The translations under genes and the position numbers were made by a program. From IMG/VR virus record IMGVR_UViG_3300020437_000499, positions 1 through 23,040 of that record: a DNA stretch of 23,040 nucleotides; one strand, 5' to 3'. The notes under the pieces were generated by a model, which saw only the letters and a list, made by a program, of their open reading frames with translations, had not been told where the DNA came from and ran no database searches. Below, piece by piece: positions 14,760 to 22,006 of the stretch (position 1 is its first letter; the number at the start of each line of letters is the position of its first letter). The DNA is from a virus.

Positions 14760-15155
14760 TTATCTTTTCTTCCCTATATTATATTTTGCCGCCAAGTTCC
14801 ACTCGTCTTTTTCTTTATGTGGTAAAACTTTAATCTGTGAAAGAGGTGACACTGGCTCTTTCGTTTTTTCAGGATTTACTAATTCAACTAAACCCCATTC
14901 TGCTAATAAATTAGCTATAGAATTTCTACGTGATATATCATCTTCTGTAAAATTGCTTGGTTTTCCGTCCATAGAAAAAAGTTCTTTGAAGTGTGTGATA
15001 TAATACTTTCCTTGCTTATGAAGAATATGACAACTCTGGAACAATGTCTTATCTTTTCTACTAGCTACACCTATGCGTGTAAGTGTTTCTCTTATCTTTA
15101 AGAAGTCTTCGTCTTCTTTCAACTTTACTTCTACTAAACTACTTATTTCAATCAT
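14760..15155 (-). CDS. regA: RegA translational repressor
   Basis: RNA-binding protein that blocks ribosome loading on early T4 mRNAs, including those for clamp and clamp-loader proteins. The 131-aa sequence (T4 RegA is 122) follows the family closely: EDFLKIRETLTRIGVA (16-31), KDKTLFQSCHILHKQGKYYI (34-53) and HFKELFSMDGK (55-65), with DEWNLAAKYNIG (117-128) near the end. The extra length is mainly at the N-terminus, VEVKLKEDED. It is coupled to gp62 by an ATGA overlap (15152-15155). Its position directly after 62 matches T4, but the usual next gene, 43, lies about 10 kb away. Autoregulation is expected from the family; no specific RNA operator could be assigned here. Confidence 0.96.
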   Translation of the reverse strand: MIEISSLVEVKLKEDEDFLKIRETLTRIGVASRKDKTLFQSCHILHKQGKYYITHFKELFSMDGKPSNFTEDDISRRNSIANLLAEWGLVELVNPEKTKEPVSPLSQIKVLPHKEKDEWNLAAKYNIGKKR

Positions 15156-15550
15156 ACTCCACCTTTATTTAACTTCTCTCTAATAAATTTCATTTGTTCG
15201 GGAGTTAGAATTGATAGAGCCTGCATAGCTTTTGTATTGTTATATCCATAATAGTCTTTCACAAGAGATATGTCCCTATCATTTTCTTTTTTCACCCATT
15301 TAGCAAATCTTTTTTTTGCTCTAACGATATTTAGTAAATATTCGAATTGTGGAAGATTATCCAGATGATGTCTCTGATTCATCTCATTAGCATATCCTAT
15401 CGTATCTGCAAAGTATGATAGTGAACGATTAGATAGAAAAGGACTATACTCTTTCTCTGCTATCGTATCATTGTTGCTACCTCGCATGAGATTTTTCTTT
15501 GATACGTTGATAGCAGTGATATAGTCAAAAGGATTAGTTTTTACTGCCAT
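15152..15550 (-). CDS. gp62: gp62 clamp loader small subunit
   Basis: Non-ATPase subunit that joins four gp44 subunits to open and load the gp45 clamp. The 132-aa protein starts MAVKTNPFDYITAINVSKKN and carries the family-like YSPFLSNRSLSYFADT (35-50), followed by a helical end with LTPEQMKFIREKL. T4 gp62 is longer (187 aa); short forms are usual in marine relatives. Identification relies on this N-terminal pattern plus position: it overlaps the end of gp44 by 10 bases and is followed by regA with an ATGA overlap, exactly the 44-62-regA order. It has no independent promoter. Confidence 0.92.
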   Translation of the reverse strand: MAVKTNPFDYITAINVSKKNLMRGSNNDTIAEKEYSPFLSNRSLSYFADTIGYANEMNQRHHLDNLPQFEYLLNIVRAKKRFAKWVKKENDRDISLVKDYYGYNNTKAMQALSILTPEQMKFIREKLNKGGV

Positions 15551-16482
15551 TCTGTTTCTACCATCAACTCTGTGAGAAAAGCCATAAAGTTAACTTCTTG
15601 ATCAGCTACAAACGCAGATTTGTATTGATAGTCAGCAAGAGTAACAACAACTTGAGGTATGCTTGTAGGTTTTACATACTGAGTTATAGTGTCGTATATT
15701 TTACGAAACATTGGTGCAACATCACCATCTATATTTTTACCTACCCATTTACGAACTGAAGTAAACTCTTTGTCTTTCAAAAGTTGCATGAGTTCTTTAA
15801 TACTTGTCTCTGATAGATTAGCAAGTATACCACTATCAATATGTCCTGTTGCAGAATATCTTTGTAACTCATTTAGTATTCTACGATTATCGGGAAAATG
15901 TTTTGCAAGAACTTCTCTAATTACTTTCTCGTCAAAACTTATGTTTTCTTGTTTGAGAATGTCTAGTATTCTAGTATACAAGTCTTTAGCCATACTAGGC
16001 TTATCTTTGTTTGCTATTTTAAATTCTACAACTGAACATCTACTATGAAGTGGTTGTATAATCTTGTTGACAAAATTACATGTCATTATAAAACCACAGT
16101 TCTTACTAAATTCTTCCATGAAGTTTCTGAGAGCAGGCTGAACAGTTTCAGCATTACAATAATCTGCTTCATCAAGAATTACATACTTACGCCCACCTGC
16201 TAGAGATACAGATGATGCAAAGTTTTTAATTTTAGTTCTGAGTGTGTCAATCAATCTACCTTCATCTGAGCCATTGATAACAATATAATCAGCACCTAGT
16301 TCTTCTAACATAGCTTTAGCAACAGTAGTTTTACCTATGCCTTGTGAGCCTGTTAGAAGAAGATTAGGCACATTGTTATTATCAACGAAAGTTTGAAATA
16401 GAGTCTTTAACTCAGGACTTAGTACAGTATCCTTTATTGTCTTTGGGCGATACTTCTCTACCCACAAAAAATCTTCTCGCAT
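15541..16482 (-). CDS. gp44: gp44 clamp loader ATPase subunit
   Basis: AAA+ ATPase of the clamp loader. The 313-aa protein has Walker A GSQGIGKT at 45-52, Walker B VILDEAD at 101-107 (DEAD as in RFC-type loaders), sensor 1 TCN at 134-136 and the SRC motif at 147-149, which supplies the arginine finger to the neighbouring subunit. N-terminal WVEKYRPKTIKD (7-18) is the RFC-box start. The ATG is preceded by GGTGA. A 28-base AT-rich gap separates it from gp45, with no convincing promoter or terminator. It works with gp62 (overlapping downstream gene) to load gp45 for gp43. Confidence 0.97.
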   Translation of the reverse strand: MREDFLWVEKYRPKTIKDTVLSPELKTLFQTFVDNNNVPNLLLTGSQGIGKTTVAKAMLEELGADYIVINGSDEGRLIDTLRTKIKNFASSVSLAGGRKYVILDEADYCNAETVQPALRNFMEEFSKNCGFIMTCNFVNKIIQPLHSRCSVVEFKIANKDKPSMAKDLYTRILDILKQENISFDEKVIREVLAKHFPDNRRILNELQRYSATGHIDSGILANLSETSIKELMQLLKDKEFTSVRKWVGKNIDGDVAPMFRKIYDTITQYVKPTSIPQVVVTLADYQYKSAFVADQEVNFMAFLTELMVETEWQ

Positions 16483-16510
16483 GAATCACCATAATATAAA
16501 TTTCAATTTT

Positions 16511-17176
16511 TTAATTATAACTTGAATTAGTCTCTGTTGCAATCCAATATTGAATATTTTTTGAAGTAGATTTGAAATGTGCTATACCTGCTTTAGATAT
16601 ATCTACATTATAGTCACTAGTACCAAGCTTCTGTAAGTTTTCAGTTTTGAAAACCATAGAGAAGTTATCATTAGTAGAACCAAGTGTAACACTATGTTCA
16701 TTAGATGTTGGATTTTTTGTATCTGTAGCTACTATAGCTATACTGCCTTCTGCACCTCTAACTACAACTTCAGGTAAACCTAGTTGATTGGCGGCTGATA
16801 AAACTCTTTTCATATCATCAGCAGATATTTTAATTGATACATCAGCATTATCTAACTCAAGATTTTTATCAGGAGCAGAAGTTACCATAGATGGATCAGT
16901 GTAAGTATATTTTGACTTACTACTACCCTCACTAATCACAACTTCTTTTTCACCAAAAGCAAAATCTGGTTTATCATATAAACTTGCTAAACCTAAAAAC
17001 TGATTAAGTTCATAGATTGCAAAGTTAACAGGTAAGCTTTCGCCTATCACTGCTTGTGCTAGAATATTCTTCTGTTCTGAAACAGTTCGAATAGTATTAC
17101 CAGCTTTGAAATTCAAAGAGGGATTTATAGTTGAGAAGTTTTTTAGTACTTCTATTGTATCATCACTTATCTGCAT
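16511..17176 (-). CDS. gp45: gp45 sliding clamp
   Basis: Trimeric processivity clamp for gp43 and, in T4, also the mobile activator of late transcription. The protein (221 aa from this start; T4 228) begins MQISDDTIEVLKNFSTIN, matching the T4 start MKLSKDTTALLKNFATIN in pattern. It continues with the IYELNQFLGLASL clamp strand-helix (about 56-68 from this start) and a second-half repeat beginning VSIKISADDMKRVL. Three consecutive ATG codons occur at 17182, 17179 and 17176. AGGAG lies 3, 6 or 9 bases upstream of these, so the second or third is most likely, and alignment favours the third. It overlaps the end of the DUF3310 gene. Exact TATAAATA late promoters in the window fit a gp45-dependent late programme. 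Confidence 0.95.
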   Translation of the reverse strand: MQISDDTIEVLKNFSTINPSLNFKAGNTIRTVSEQKNILAQAVIGESLPVNFAIYELNQFLGLASLYDKPDFAFGEKEVVISEGSSKSKYTYTDPSMVTSAPDKNLELDNADVSIKISADDMKRVLSAANQLGLPEVVVRGAEGSIAIVATDTKNPTSNEHSVTLGSTNDNFSMVFKTENLQKLGTSDYNVDISKAGIAHFKSTSKNIQYWIATETNSSYN

Positions 17177-17462
17177 CATCATTATCTCCTGTTTGCATTG
17201 AATTTATATGTAGAGCCATAATAGCATAATGAGCAACTTTTAGCAAGTCTGCCCTATTTCTTCCGTTTTTCTTACCATATCTTTGTGCATACTTGATAAT
17301 GTTACCAAGCATAAAACCTTCTCCGTGTCCACAATCTATGATAAACTCGGTTGATTGAAATTGGTTTGTAGAATAATGTCCTTTGTACGTAGTAGAAACA
17401 TAGTCATACAACTCTTTGAGTATTCTATCTTCTTGAAATTTAAAGTTTGGTTTCTCACTCAT
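17163..17462 (-). CDS. DUF3310-like protein (99 aa)
   Basis: Small phage protein of the DUF3310 type, whose biochemical role is not established. The C-terminal half has the family-like pattern FMLGNIIKYAQRYGKKNGRN followed by ADLLKVAHYAIMAL (50-83), where related sequences show GNxIKYxxRxGxK and a two-helix end. The N-terminal half is less typical and includes TEFIIDCGHGEG. It starts in an ATGA overlap with the glycosyltransferase gene (17459-17462) and runs into the start of gp45, so it is co-expressed with the clamp. The last residues (TGDNDDADK) are acidic and probably disordered. Domain assignment is by pattern only. Confidence 0.78.
   Translation of the reverse strand: MSEKPNFKFQEDRILKELYDYVSTTYKGHYSTNQFQSTEFIIDCGHGEGFMLGNIIKYAQRYGKKNGRNRADLLKVAHYAIMALHINSMQTGDNDDADK
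17185..17190 (-). promoter_or_regulatory. Ribosome binding site before the triple ATG of gp45
   Basis: AGGAGA on the minus strand followed by TA and three successive ATG codons. Spacing is too short for the first ATG and good for the second and third. Initiation may slide between them. Confidence 0.6.
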
Positions 17463-18346
17463 TCAATTTCTCCTAAGTTAAGTTGTATACCTTTTGGTTC
17501 TTTCTTCTTAGTTTTTTCAATCTCTACTGGATCGGCAGTTGCTGATACACCTAATTGTGCTAAATCTAATAAACTACCACCAAATACATAGCTACCTGTG
17601 TGAGATAATTTCATCCAAGGACAATACCATGTTGGTACTCCAGCTTTTTTCATCCACTGACAAAACATATAATCTTCTGAAAGATATCTTTTTGACTCTG
17701 GATCTATCAGTGCTTGAAAATACATACCGATATCTCTACTACCATCAAAGTGTTTTGTTCTAACATGATCGGGAAAATATCTTAAATCTGGATATGCTTC
17801 ATCAAATTTCTTAAAAGCAGTTCTAGTTATCATCATGAAACCTGTACCACCCTCTAACACTTCGATAGGTTCATCTAGTCTCATTTCTAAAGCATCACTA
17901 GCTGGATTAAATACGTAATCTCCACCAAAGTTTTCTAATTCATTAGGATTTTTATCTCCGAATCCCATCTCAACTGCTTTTTTAATTTTTTCCCAAGCTA
18001 TAGTTTTCTTTGGATATGGACCACATACGATATCTCTATTACCTTCATCAGCTATAATAGCTAGAGATAATACATCGTTAGGATCAAAACCAATATCAGA
18101 ATCTATAAACATCATATGAGTATAGTCGCTACGTAGAAATTCGTCAACACAATAATTTCTTGCTCTAGTAATTAGAGACTCATTAAAGAGATAGAACATT
18201 TTAACGTCCATCTCATATGCTTGTGATATTTTTGCTAAGTCGCATGATGCTTTAGTGTACATACCGTGACACATACCACCATACATTGGCGTAGCTACGA
18301 ATATTTTTTTCTTACGTAGTTCAGCTAATTCAATTTGTATTTCCAA
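17459..18346 (-). CDS. GT-A-type glycosyltransferase-like protein (295 aa)
   Basis: Looks like a nucleotide-sugar-dependent glycosyltransferase: a short beta strand KIFVATPMYGG (14-24), a segment NESLITRARN (55-64), and FIDSDIGFDPNDV (80-92), where DSD is in the position of the metal-binding DxD motif. GGTGFMMITRTAF follows about 80 residues later, and the C-terminal SEDYMFCQWMKKAG / WYCPWMKLSHTG pattern is common in this fold. The acceptor is unknown; DNA bases, virion glycoproteins or host envelope are all possible. It leads the operon that includes gp45, gp44, gp62 and regA, behind a TTGACA promoter and 32 or so bases of leader. AAGGA lies about 13 bases before the ATG. No signal peptide or membrane helix. 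Confidence 0.8.
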   Translation of the reverse strand: MEIQIELAELRKKKIFVATPMYGGMCHGMYTKASCDLAKISQAYEMDVKMFYLFNESLITRARNYCVDEFLRSDYTHMMFIDSDIGFDPNDVLSLAIIADEGNRDIVCGPYPKKTIAWEKIKKAVEMGFGDKNPNELENFGGDYVFNPASDALEMRLDEPIEVLEGGTGFMMITRTAFKKFDEAYPDLRYFPDHVRTKHFDGSRDIGMYFQALIDPESKRYLSEDYMFCQWMKKAGVPTWYCPWMKLSHTGSYVFGGSLLDLAQLGVSATADPVEIEKTKKKEPKGIQLNLGEIE

Positions 18347-18377
18347 GTTATATTCCTTTTCATAATATATTGTTATG

Positions 18378-18407
18378 AGTATATACTAAAAAGCCCATCT
18401 TTGTCAA
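18378..18407 (-). promoter_or_regulatory. Sigma70-type promoter for the glycosyltransferase-gp45-MazG operon
   Basis: TTGACA (18407-18402, minus strand) is followed either after 18 bases by TATACT (18383-18378) or after 16 bases by TATATA (18385-18380). The -35 hexamer spans the tetraloop of the terminator hairpin for cobS, so terminator and promoter occupy the same DNA. Confidence 0.7.
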
Positions 18408-18418
18408 GACAGGCTTTT
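18388..18418 (-). terminator. Rho-independent terminator behind cobS
   Basis: Minus-strand hairpin: AAAAGCCTGTCTT, loop GACA, AAGATGGGCTTTT. This makes 13 pairs including two G-U, followed by a total of five T at the 3' side. The two wobble pairs become C-A mismatches in plus-strand RNA, so the structure is built for minus-strand transcripts, as expected after cobS. Confidence 0.85.
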
Positions 18419-18438
18419 CAAGGTTATATATTTTTTTA

Positions 18439-19617
18439 TCAGAATGGAATCTCTTCTTCATTCTCAATAGCAGTATCAGGTGTTTCTGAAACTTCTGCAT
18501 CGATTTTGGTGTACAAGTCTTTGAATGACAACTTGGTGTCCTCGTCAAATCGATTGATGCACATATCGATGGCTGTCATTTTGTCGTTGAAGATTGAGAA
18601 AGCTTTTGCTATGTGAACTAGCCTTCTTGTTGAGATAATCTCGTCAACACCACCATCGTAGAAAGTTTTTCTGATAATGTCAGCCCAATCAACAAGCTTG
18701 GCAACAAAACCATCGTCAGAGACACCCAAGTCAGTAAATACTTTACCAAGTATTTTCTTTTCAGTAGCAACTGGTGGATACTCTTGCTCGACAGTGATAG
18801 GAAATCTTTCTAAGAAAGCTTCATTCATCACGTTAGTACCGATGAATCTACCATCGTCAGAACCTTTACCTTTTGTGTTCGCAGTAGCAATCACGGTGAA
18901 ACCAGGAGCAGGCTTGATAAACTCACCTGTCTTTTTGATGAAGTAACCTTTGCCTTCAAGAATTGATTGTAAGCACATTACTTTGGCAGGGTTAGCTAAG
19001 TCTAACTCGTCAAGTAAAGCAACTGCGCCTTTCTCCATCGCATTGATGATAGGACCTTTGAAGAACTTAGTATCACCATCGATGAGTCTAAAACCACCAA
19101 TGAGATCATCTTCATCAGTTTCTACAGTGAAGTTAATTCGAATAACTTCTCTTCGGGCTTGGGCACATGCTTGCTCAATACCGAAAGTTTTTCCGTTACC
19201 TGACAAACCAGTAACGTACACAGGATAGAACATCTTTGAAGATATTATCTGCTTTATCTTGGTGAAGTTACCAAAAGGAACAAATAAAGGATCAACTGCT
19301 GGTACTAGATTTTCTGTAAAAGCAGTAGTCTCTACTGAAAGAGAAACTTTAGGTGCAGGTTGTAAATTAACCTGTGCATCACTAGATGCGACAGGTGTTG
19401 AACTTGTCATAGTTGCAGTAACTGTTTCAGGACCACCTACTGAAGGTAGTTGAAACTGATTGTAACCGACTTTAGCAGTTTTCCAGAACCACCATGGAAA
19501 TGGAATGTTTGCATCATCGGCGGCACTTTGAACTTCTTGTCGATTTAGAATCGCACCGACACCAAACTTGCTGGTGGCGGTATCGACAAAAAGTTTTTTT
19601 CGTGGTGATAAATACAT
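18439..19617 (-). CDS. cobS: CobS-like AAA+ ATPase (MoxR-type)
   Basis: A 392-aa protein whose AAA+ core has Walker A GLSGNGKT at 137-144, Walker B ALLDELD at 200-206, sensor 1 TANT at 245-248 and an arginine-finger-type EAFLERF at 266-272. In bacteria CobS is the ATPase of aerobic cobaltochelatase. Genes of this type are common in marine T4-like phages, usually annotated cobS, although no phage cobalt insertion has to follow. The first 110 residues form a distinct N-terminal domain with an NIPFPWWFWK stretch (37-46) and a Thr/Ser-rich linker. GAGAGG precedes the ATG. Its neighbour is the CobT-like VWA gene; no CobN is present, so the pair more likely acts as a MoxR/VWA remodelling module. 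The C-terminus is acidic. Confidence 0.92.
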   Translation of the reverse strand: MYLSPRKKLFVDTATSKFGVGAILNRQEVQSAADDANIPFPWWFWKTAKVGYNQFQLPSVGGPETVTATMTSSTPVASSDAQVNLQPAPKVSLSVETTAFTENLVPAVDPLFVPFGNFTKIKQIISSKMFYPVYVTGLSGNGKTFGIEQACAQARREVIRINFTVETDEDDLIGGFRLIDGDTKFFKGPIINAMEKGAVALLDELDLANPAKVMCLQSILEGKGYFIKKTGEFIKPAPGFTVIATANTKGKGSDDGRFIGTNVMNEAFLERFPITVEQEYPPVATEKKILGKVFTDLGVSDDGFVAKLVDWADIIRKTFYDGGVDEIISTRRLVHIAKAFSIFNDKMTAIDMCINRFDEDTKLSFKDLYTKIDAEVSETPDTAIENEEEIPF

Positions 19618-19663
19618 AATATAACCTCTCTATTTAATTATCAAACGAATCACTTACATTATT

Positions 19664-19691
19664 AGGATAGCAAACCTGGTGGGTTTGTCAA
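19664..19691 (-). promoter_or_regulatory. Probable sigma70-type promoter for cobS
   Basis: TTGACA (19691-19686, minus strand) contains the TGA stop of the upstream gene. A 16-base spacer and TATCCT (19669-19664) follow; the -10 is a modest match. A 6-bp hairpin (CAAACC/GGTTTG, 19671-19687) lies in the spacer but has no T-run. Confidence 0.55.
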
Positions 19692-21940
19692 GCTACTAAT
19701 TCAATAAATTGTGATAACATCACTCGACTAGTCCTAGAACCAGTAGTAGCTTTTTTGAAAGCTTGTCTAATCTTTCCTTTTGTAGCACCCTCGTCAACTT
19801 CGATAGCACCGTTAGATGTTGCAAGCTTTGAACCTTGAACTAGAAACTGCTTAGTATAACCATTTGTGGTATTCACTACAAATGAGTCATGAAGTAATCT
19901 AGCCCACATGCTCTCTTTTTGGTGGTGCCTTAATTCGTGTCCCATCTCATGTAGTGCAGTTCTCTTGTTTCTAGGTAGAATGTGAAATCCAATCACATTC
20001 GAATTTGTGTAGTTAGCTAGAGACTTTAGAAATGTCGGAGTTGTATTGATACCAAGTCTATTTGTACCACTTTGAGTTAGTCTTATAGACTTTTTAGTAA
20101 CTTCATTCGTGAATATCCAAGTCTCATTCCATGGTGCAACATTTACTCTAACATCATAATCTCTATTGTAGTAAGAATAGTTACTAGCACCATCAGTTAA
20201 GAATACTGTATTCACTATGTCAATTCTATTAGTCTTTTGAAAAGCTTTTACAATTGCATGAGCAGAAAGTATTGCATCATTCAAAGGAGTACCTGACAAC
20301 CAGAACTTTCTTGGAACCCAATACTCACCGTACTTACTATCGAGTCTGTATCTATTTTCCCAATACTTACCAACTGCTAGTGTAAAAGCACACATTTTCT
20401 GAAACTCAGTTCTTGACATTTTGTGGTTGAAAAACTCAAGTAGGTGAAAACTATCTTGAAGAGTAGTATAACCTTTTGTCTTGACTCTCATTTTTGCTCT
20501 AGCATCTCTACCACCAAACATTTCATAAGCTAGTGTATCGTTATCGCTAAAAGCATAAACTTGAAAAGGTATCTGAACTTGTCGGCAAAAACTAACTAAG
20601 TTAATCAACTGATCAACAGTGTTAGAAAGATTGCTTGCCATAGAACCACTCCAATCTATGAACATTACTAGTCCGTGATTTTTACCATCAGGAACGATTG
20701 TCATTTTCTTGAAGATATCATCAGAGAATTTGTAGTTGTTCATCTTGAGTGTATCAAGAACACCAGTTTTAGAAACTGTTGCTCTCTTATACTCAGAAGC
20801 TTTTTTCTTCATTTCAAATTCTTTTACCATGTAGTTGATAGCTTTTTTATTGTTGACTTGAAAATCTTTGTACATAACAGAACCAGCATGTATCGCACCG
20901 CCAGTATCTTTATCAGAAAGTATTTTCTTGTAACTGAAAATTCTATCTTGATATGTCTTTAAGTTCATATCAAGTGTCACATTGATAACTGCTTTACCAT
21001 TTGTAGGACTTAGAGACTTTATGTTATCTTCTAACATAGCGTCAGTTTCTGCAATAGGTAGATTAGGATTTAGAGGCTCAGGTGACTCACCACCAATTCT
21101 TGAATGTGAAACTTGTTGAACTGGTGTTTCTACTTCTTCTCCTTTATCTTCAGAGTCGCTCTTGTCACCAGAACCTTTTAGTTCTTCTTCAGTTTCTTCT
21201 AAATCTGAGTCTTCGCTTTCGCCTTCGCCAGAGCCATCTTCAGAACTATCGTCTCCATCTTCATCGATATCATAATCGTCATAATCCATGTCACTGTCAT
21301 CAAAGCTGAAATTATCATCATCTTCTCCATCTTCTTGCATCTCCTCTTCTGACTCTTTTTGAGCCTGTTGCTCTTTTTCTTTTTTCTCTTTTGCTAACTC
21401 AAATAACTCAAGAGCAACTTTGTAAGCTTCATCTTGAGTTTCTATCTTAGCGATAATGTCTAACCACTTCTTTTCATCATCAGCAAATTTTGTACCAGTT
21501 GACATACCGCACTTGAAGTAAACATTGATTCTATCAATAAGTTCGAAAGTATTGATTTCTGTTTCATCTCTACCGAAAAAACCCTCACTCAACATTTTCT
21601 TGTATGATTGAATGAAGGATCTTTTCAAACCAGGATATGTTCTCTGGATTTTCTTTTCTATTCTAGCATCTTCTACGATGTTTAGAAAACCTTTGAAGTT
21701 CTTGCCGTGCTTTTCGATAGCTGAAGCCCACCCGTCAGCATCAGTGTATAAAGCATGTCCTACTTCATGTCCAACTAAATGATCGTATGTGAAGTTCTGC
21801 ATATCGTCCCACATAGGCAATGTTAGAACTCGATCTTTTACATTGAAACTCGCAGTAGAAACATTTTGATGCTCAACAGTAATGTTCTCAGTGGCGAGTA
21901 GCCTTGCTAGAACTTCTTTTGATTGAATATTTAATGTCAT
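19688..21940 (-). CDS. CobT-like VWA protein with two HExxH motifs (750 aa)
   Basis: Partner of the adjacent CobS-like ATPase. An N-terminal metallopeptidase-like segment has HLVGHEVGHALYTDADGW (HEVGH at 58-62) and VEDARIEKKIQ (89-99). An extremely acidic, probably disordered linker (about 195-272, D/E/S-rich) follows. The VWA domain shows GLVMFIDWSGSMAS with MIDAS DxSxS at 429-433, the metal threonine in GTPLNDA (550-556) and LTDG at 581-584. A second zinc-type motif, HEMGHELRHH (664-673), sits near the C-terminus. The acidic linker plus C-terminal VWA is the layout of cobaltochelatase CobT; two HExxH motifs are not part of that enzyme as I know it. MIDAS residues are intact, so metal-dependent ligand binding is expected. 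Protease activity is inferred, not shown. It is transcribed from its own promoter just upstream. Confidence 0.88.
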   Translation of the reverse strand: MTLNIQSKEVLARLLATENITVEHQNVSTASFNVKDRVLTLPMWDDMQNFTYDHLVGHEVGHALYTDADGWASAIEKHGKNFKGFLNIVEDARIEKKIQRTYPGLKRSFIQSYKKMLSEGFFGRDETEINTFELIDRINVYFKCGMSTGTKFADDEKKWLDIIAKIETQDEAYKVALELFELAKEKKEKEQQAQKESEEEMQEDGEDDDNFSFDDSDMDYDDYDIDEDGDDSSEDGSGEGESEDSDLEETEEELKGSGDKSDSEDKGEEVETPVQQVSHSRIGGESPEPLNPNLPIAETDAMLEDNIKSLSPTNGKAVINVTLDMNLKTYQDRIFSYKKILSDKDTGGAIHAGSVMYKDFQVNNKKAINYMVKEFEMKKKASEYKRATVSKTGVLDTLKMNNYKFSDDIFKKMTIVPDGKNHGLVMFIDWSGSMASNLSNTVDQLINLVSFCRQVQIPFQVYAFSDNDTLAYEMFGGRDARAKMRVKTKGYTTLQDSFHLLEFFNHKMSRTEFQKMCAFTLAVGKYWENRYRLDSKYGEYWVPRKFWLSGTPLNDAILSAHAIVKAFQKTNRIDIVNTVFLTDGASNYSYYNRDYDVRVNVAPWNETWIFTNEVTKKSIRLTQSGTNRLGINTTPTFLKSLANYTNSNVIGFHILPRNKRTALHEMGHELRHHQKESMWARLLHDSFVVNTTNGYTKQFLVQGSKLATSNGAIEVDEGATKGKIRQAFKKATTGSRTSRVMLSQFIELVA

Positions 21941-21969
21941 TACGAATCACTCTCTCTTATTACTCTTAC

Positions 21970-21998
21970 AGTATGACTCAAAATGATATGAATGTCAA
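21970..21998 (-). promoter_or_regulatory. Sigma70-type promoter for the CobT-like gene
   Basis: TTGACA (21998-21993, minus strand), a 17-base spacer, then CATACT (21975-21970). The -35 is perfect and the -10 matches four of six. The ATG is at 21940; the upstream site GAGTGAT is a weak ribosome site. Confidence 0.62.
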
Positions 21999-22006
21999 CC
22001 TCTATT

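Noticed and set aside
16483-16510. Promoter or terminator between gp45 and gp44
   Set aside because: The gap is 28 bases, AT-rich, without TTGACA, TATAAATA or a hairpin. Co-transcription is the simpler reading.
19671-19687. Hairpin CAAACC/GGTTTG after the CobT-like gene as a terminator
   Set aside because: Stem of only 6 bp and no T-run after it. It may be incidental within the promoter spacer.
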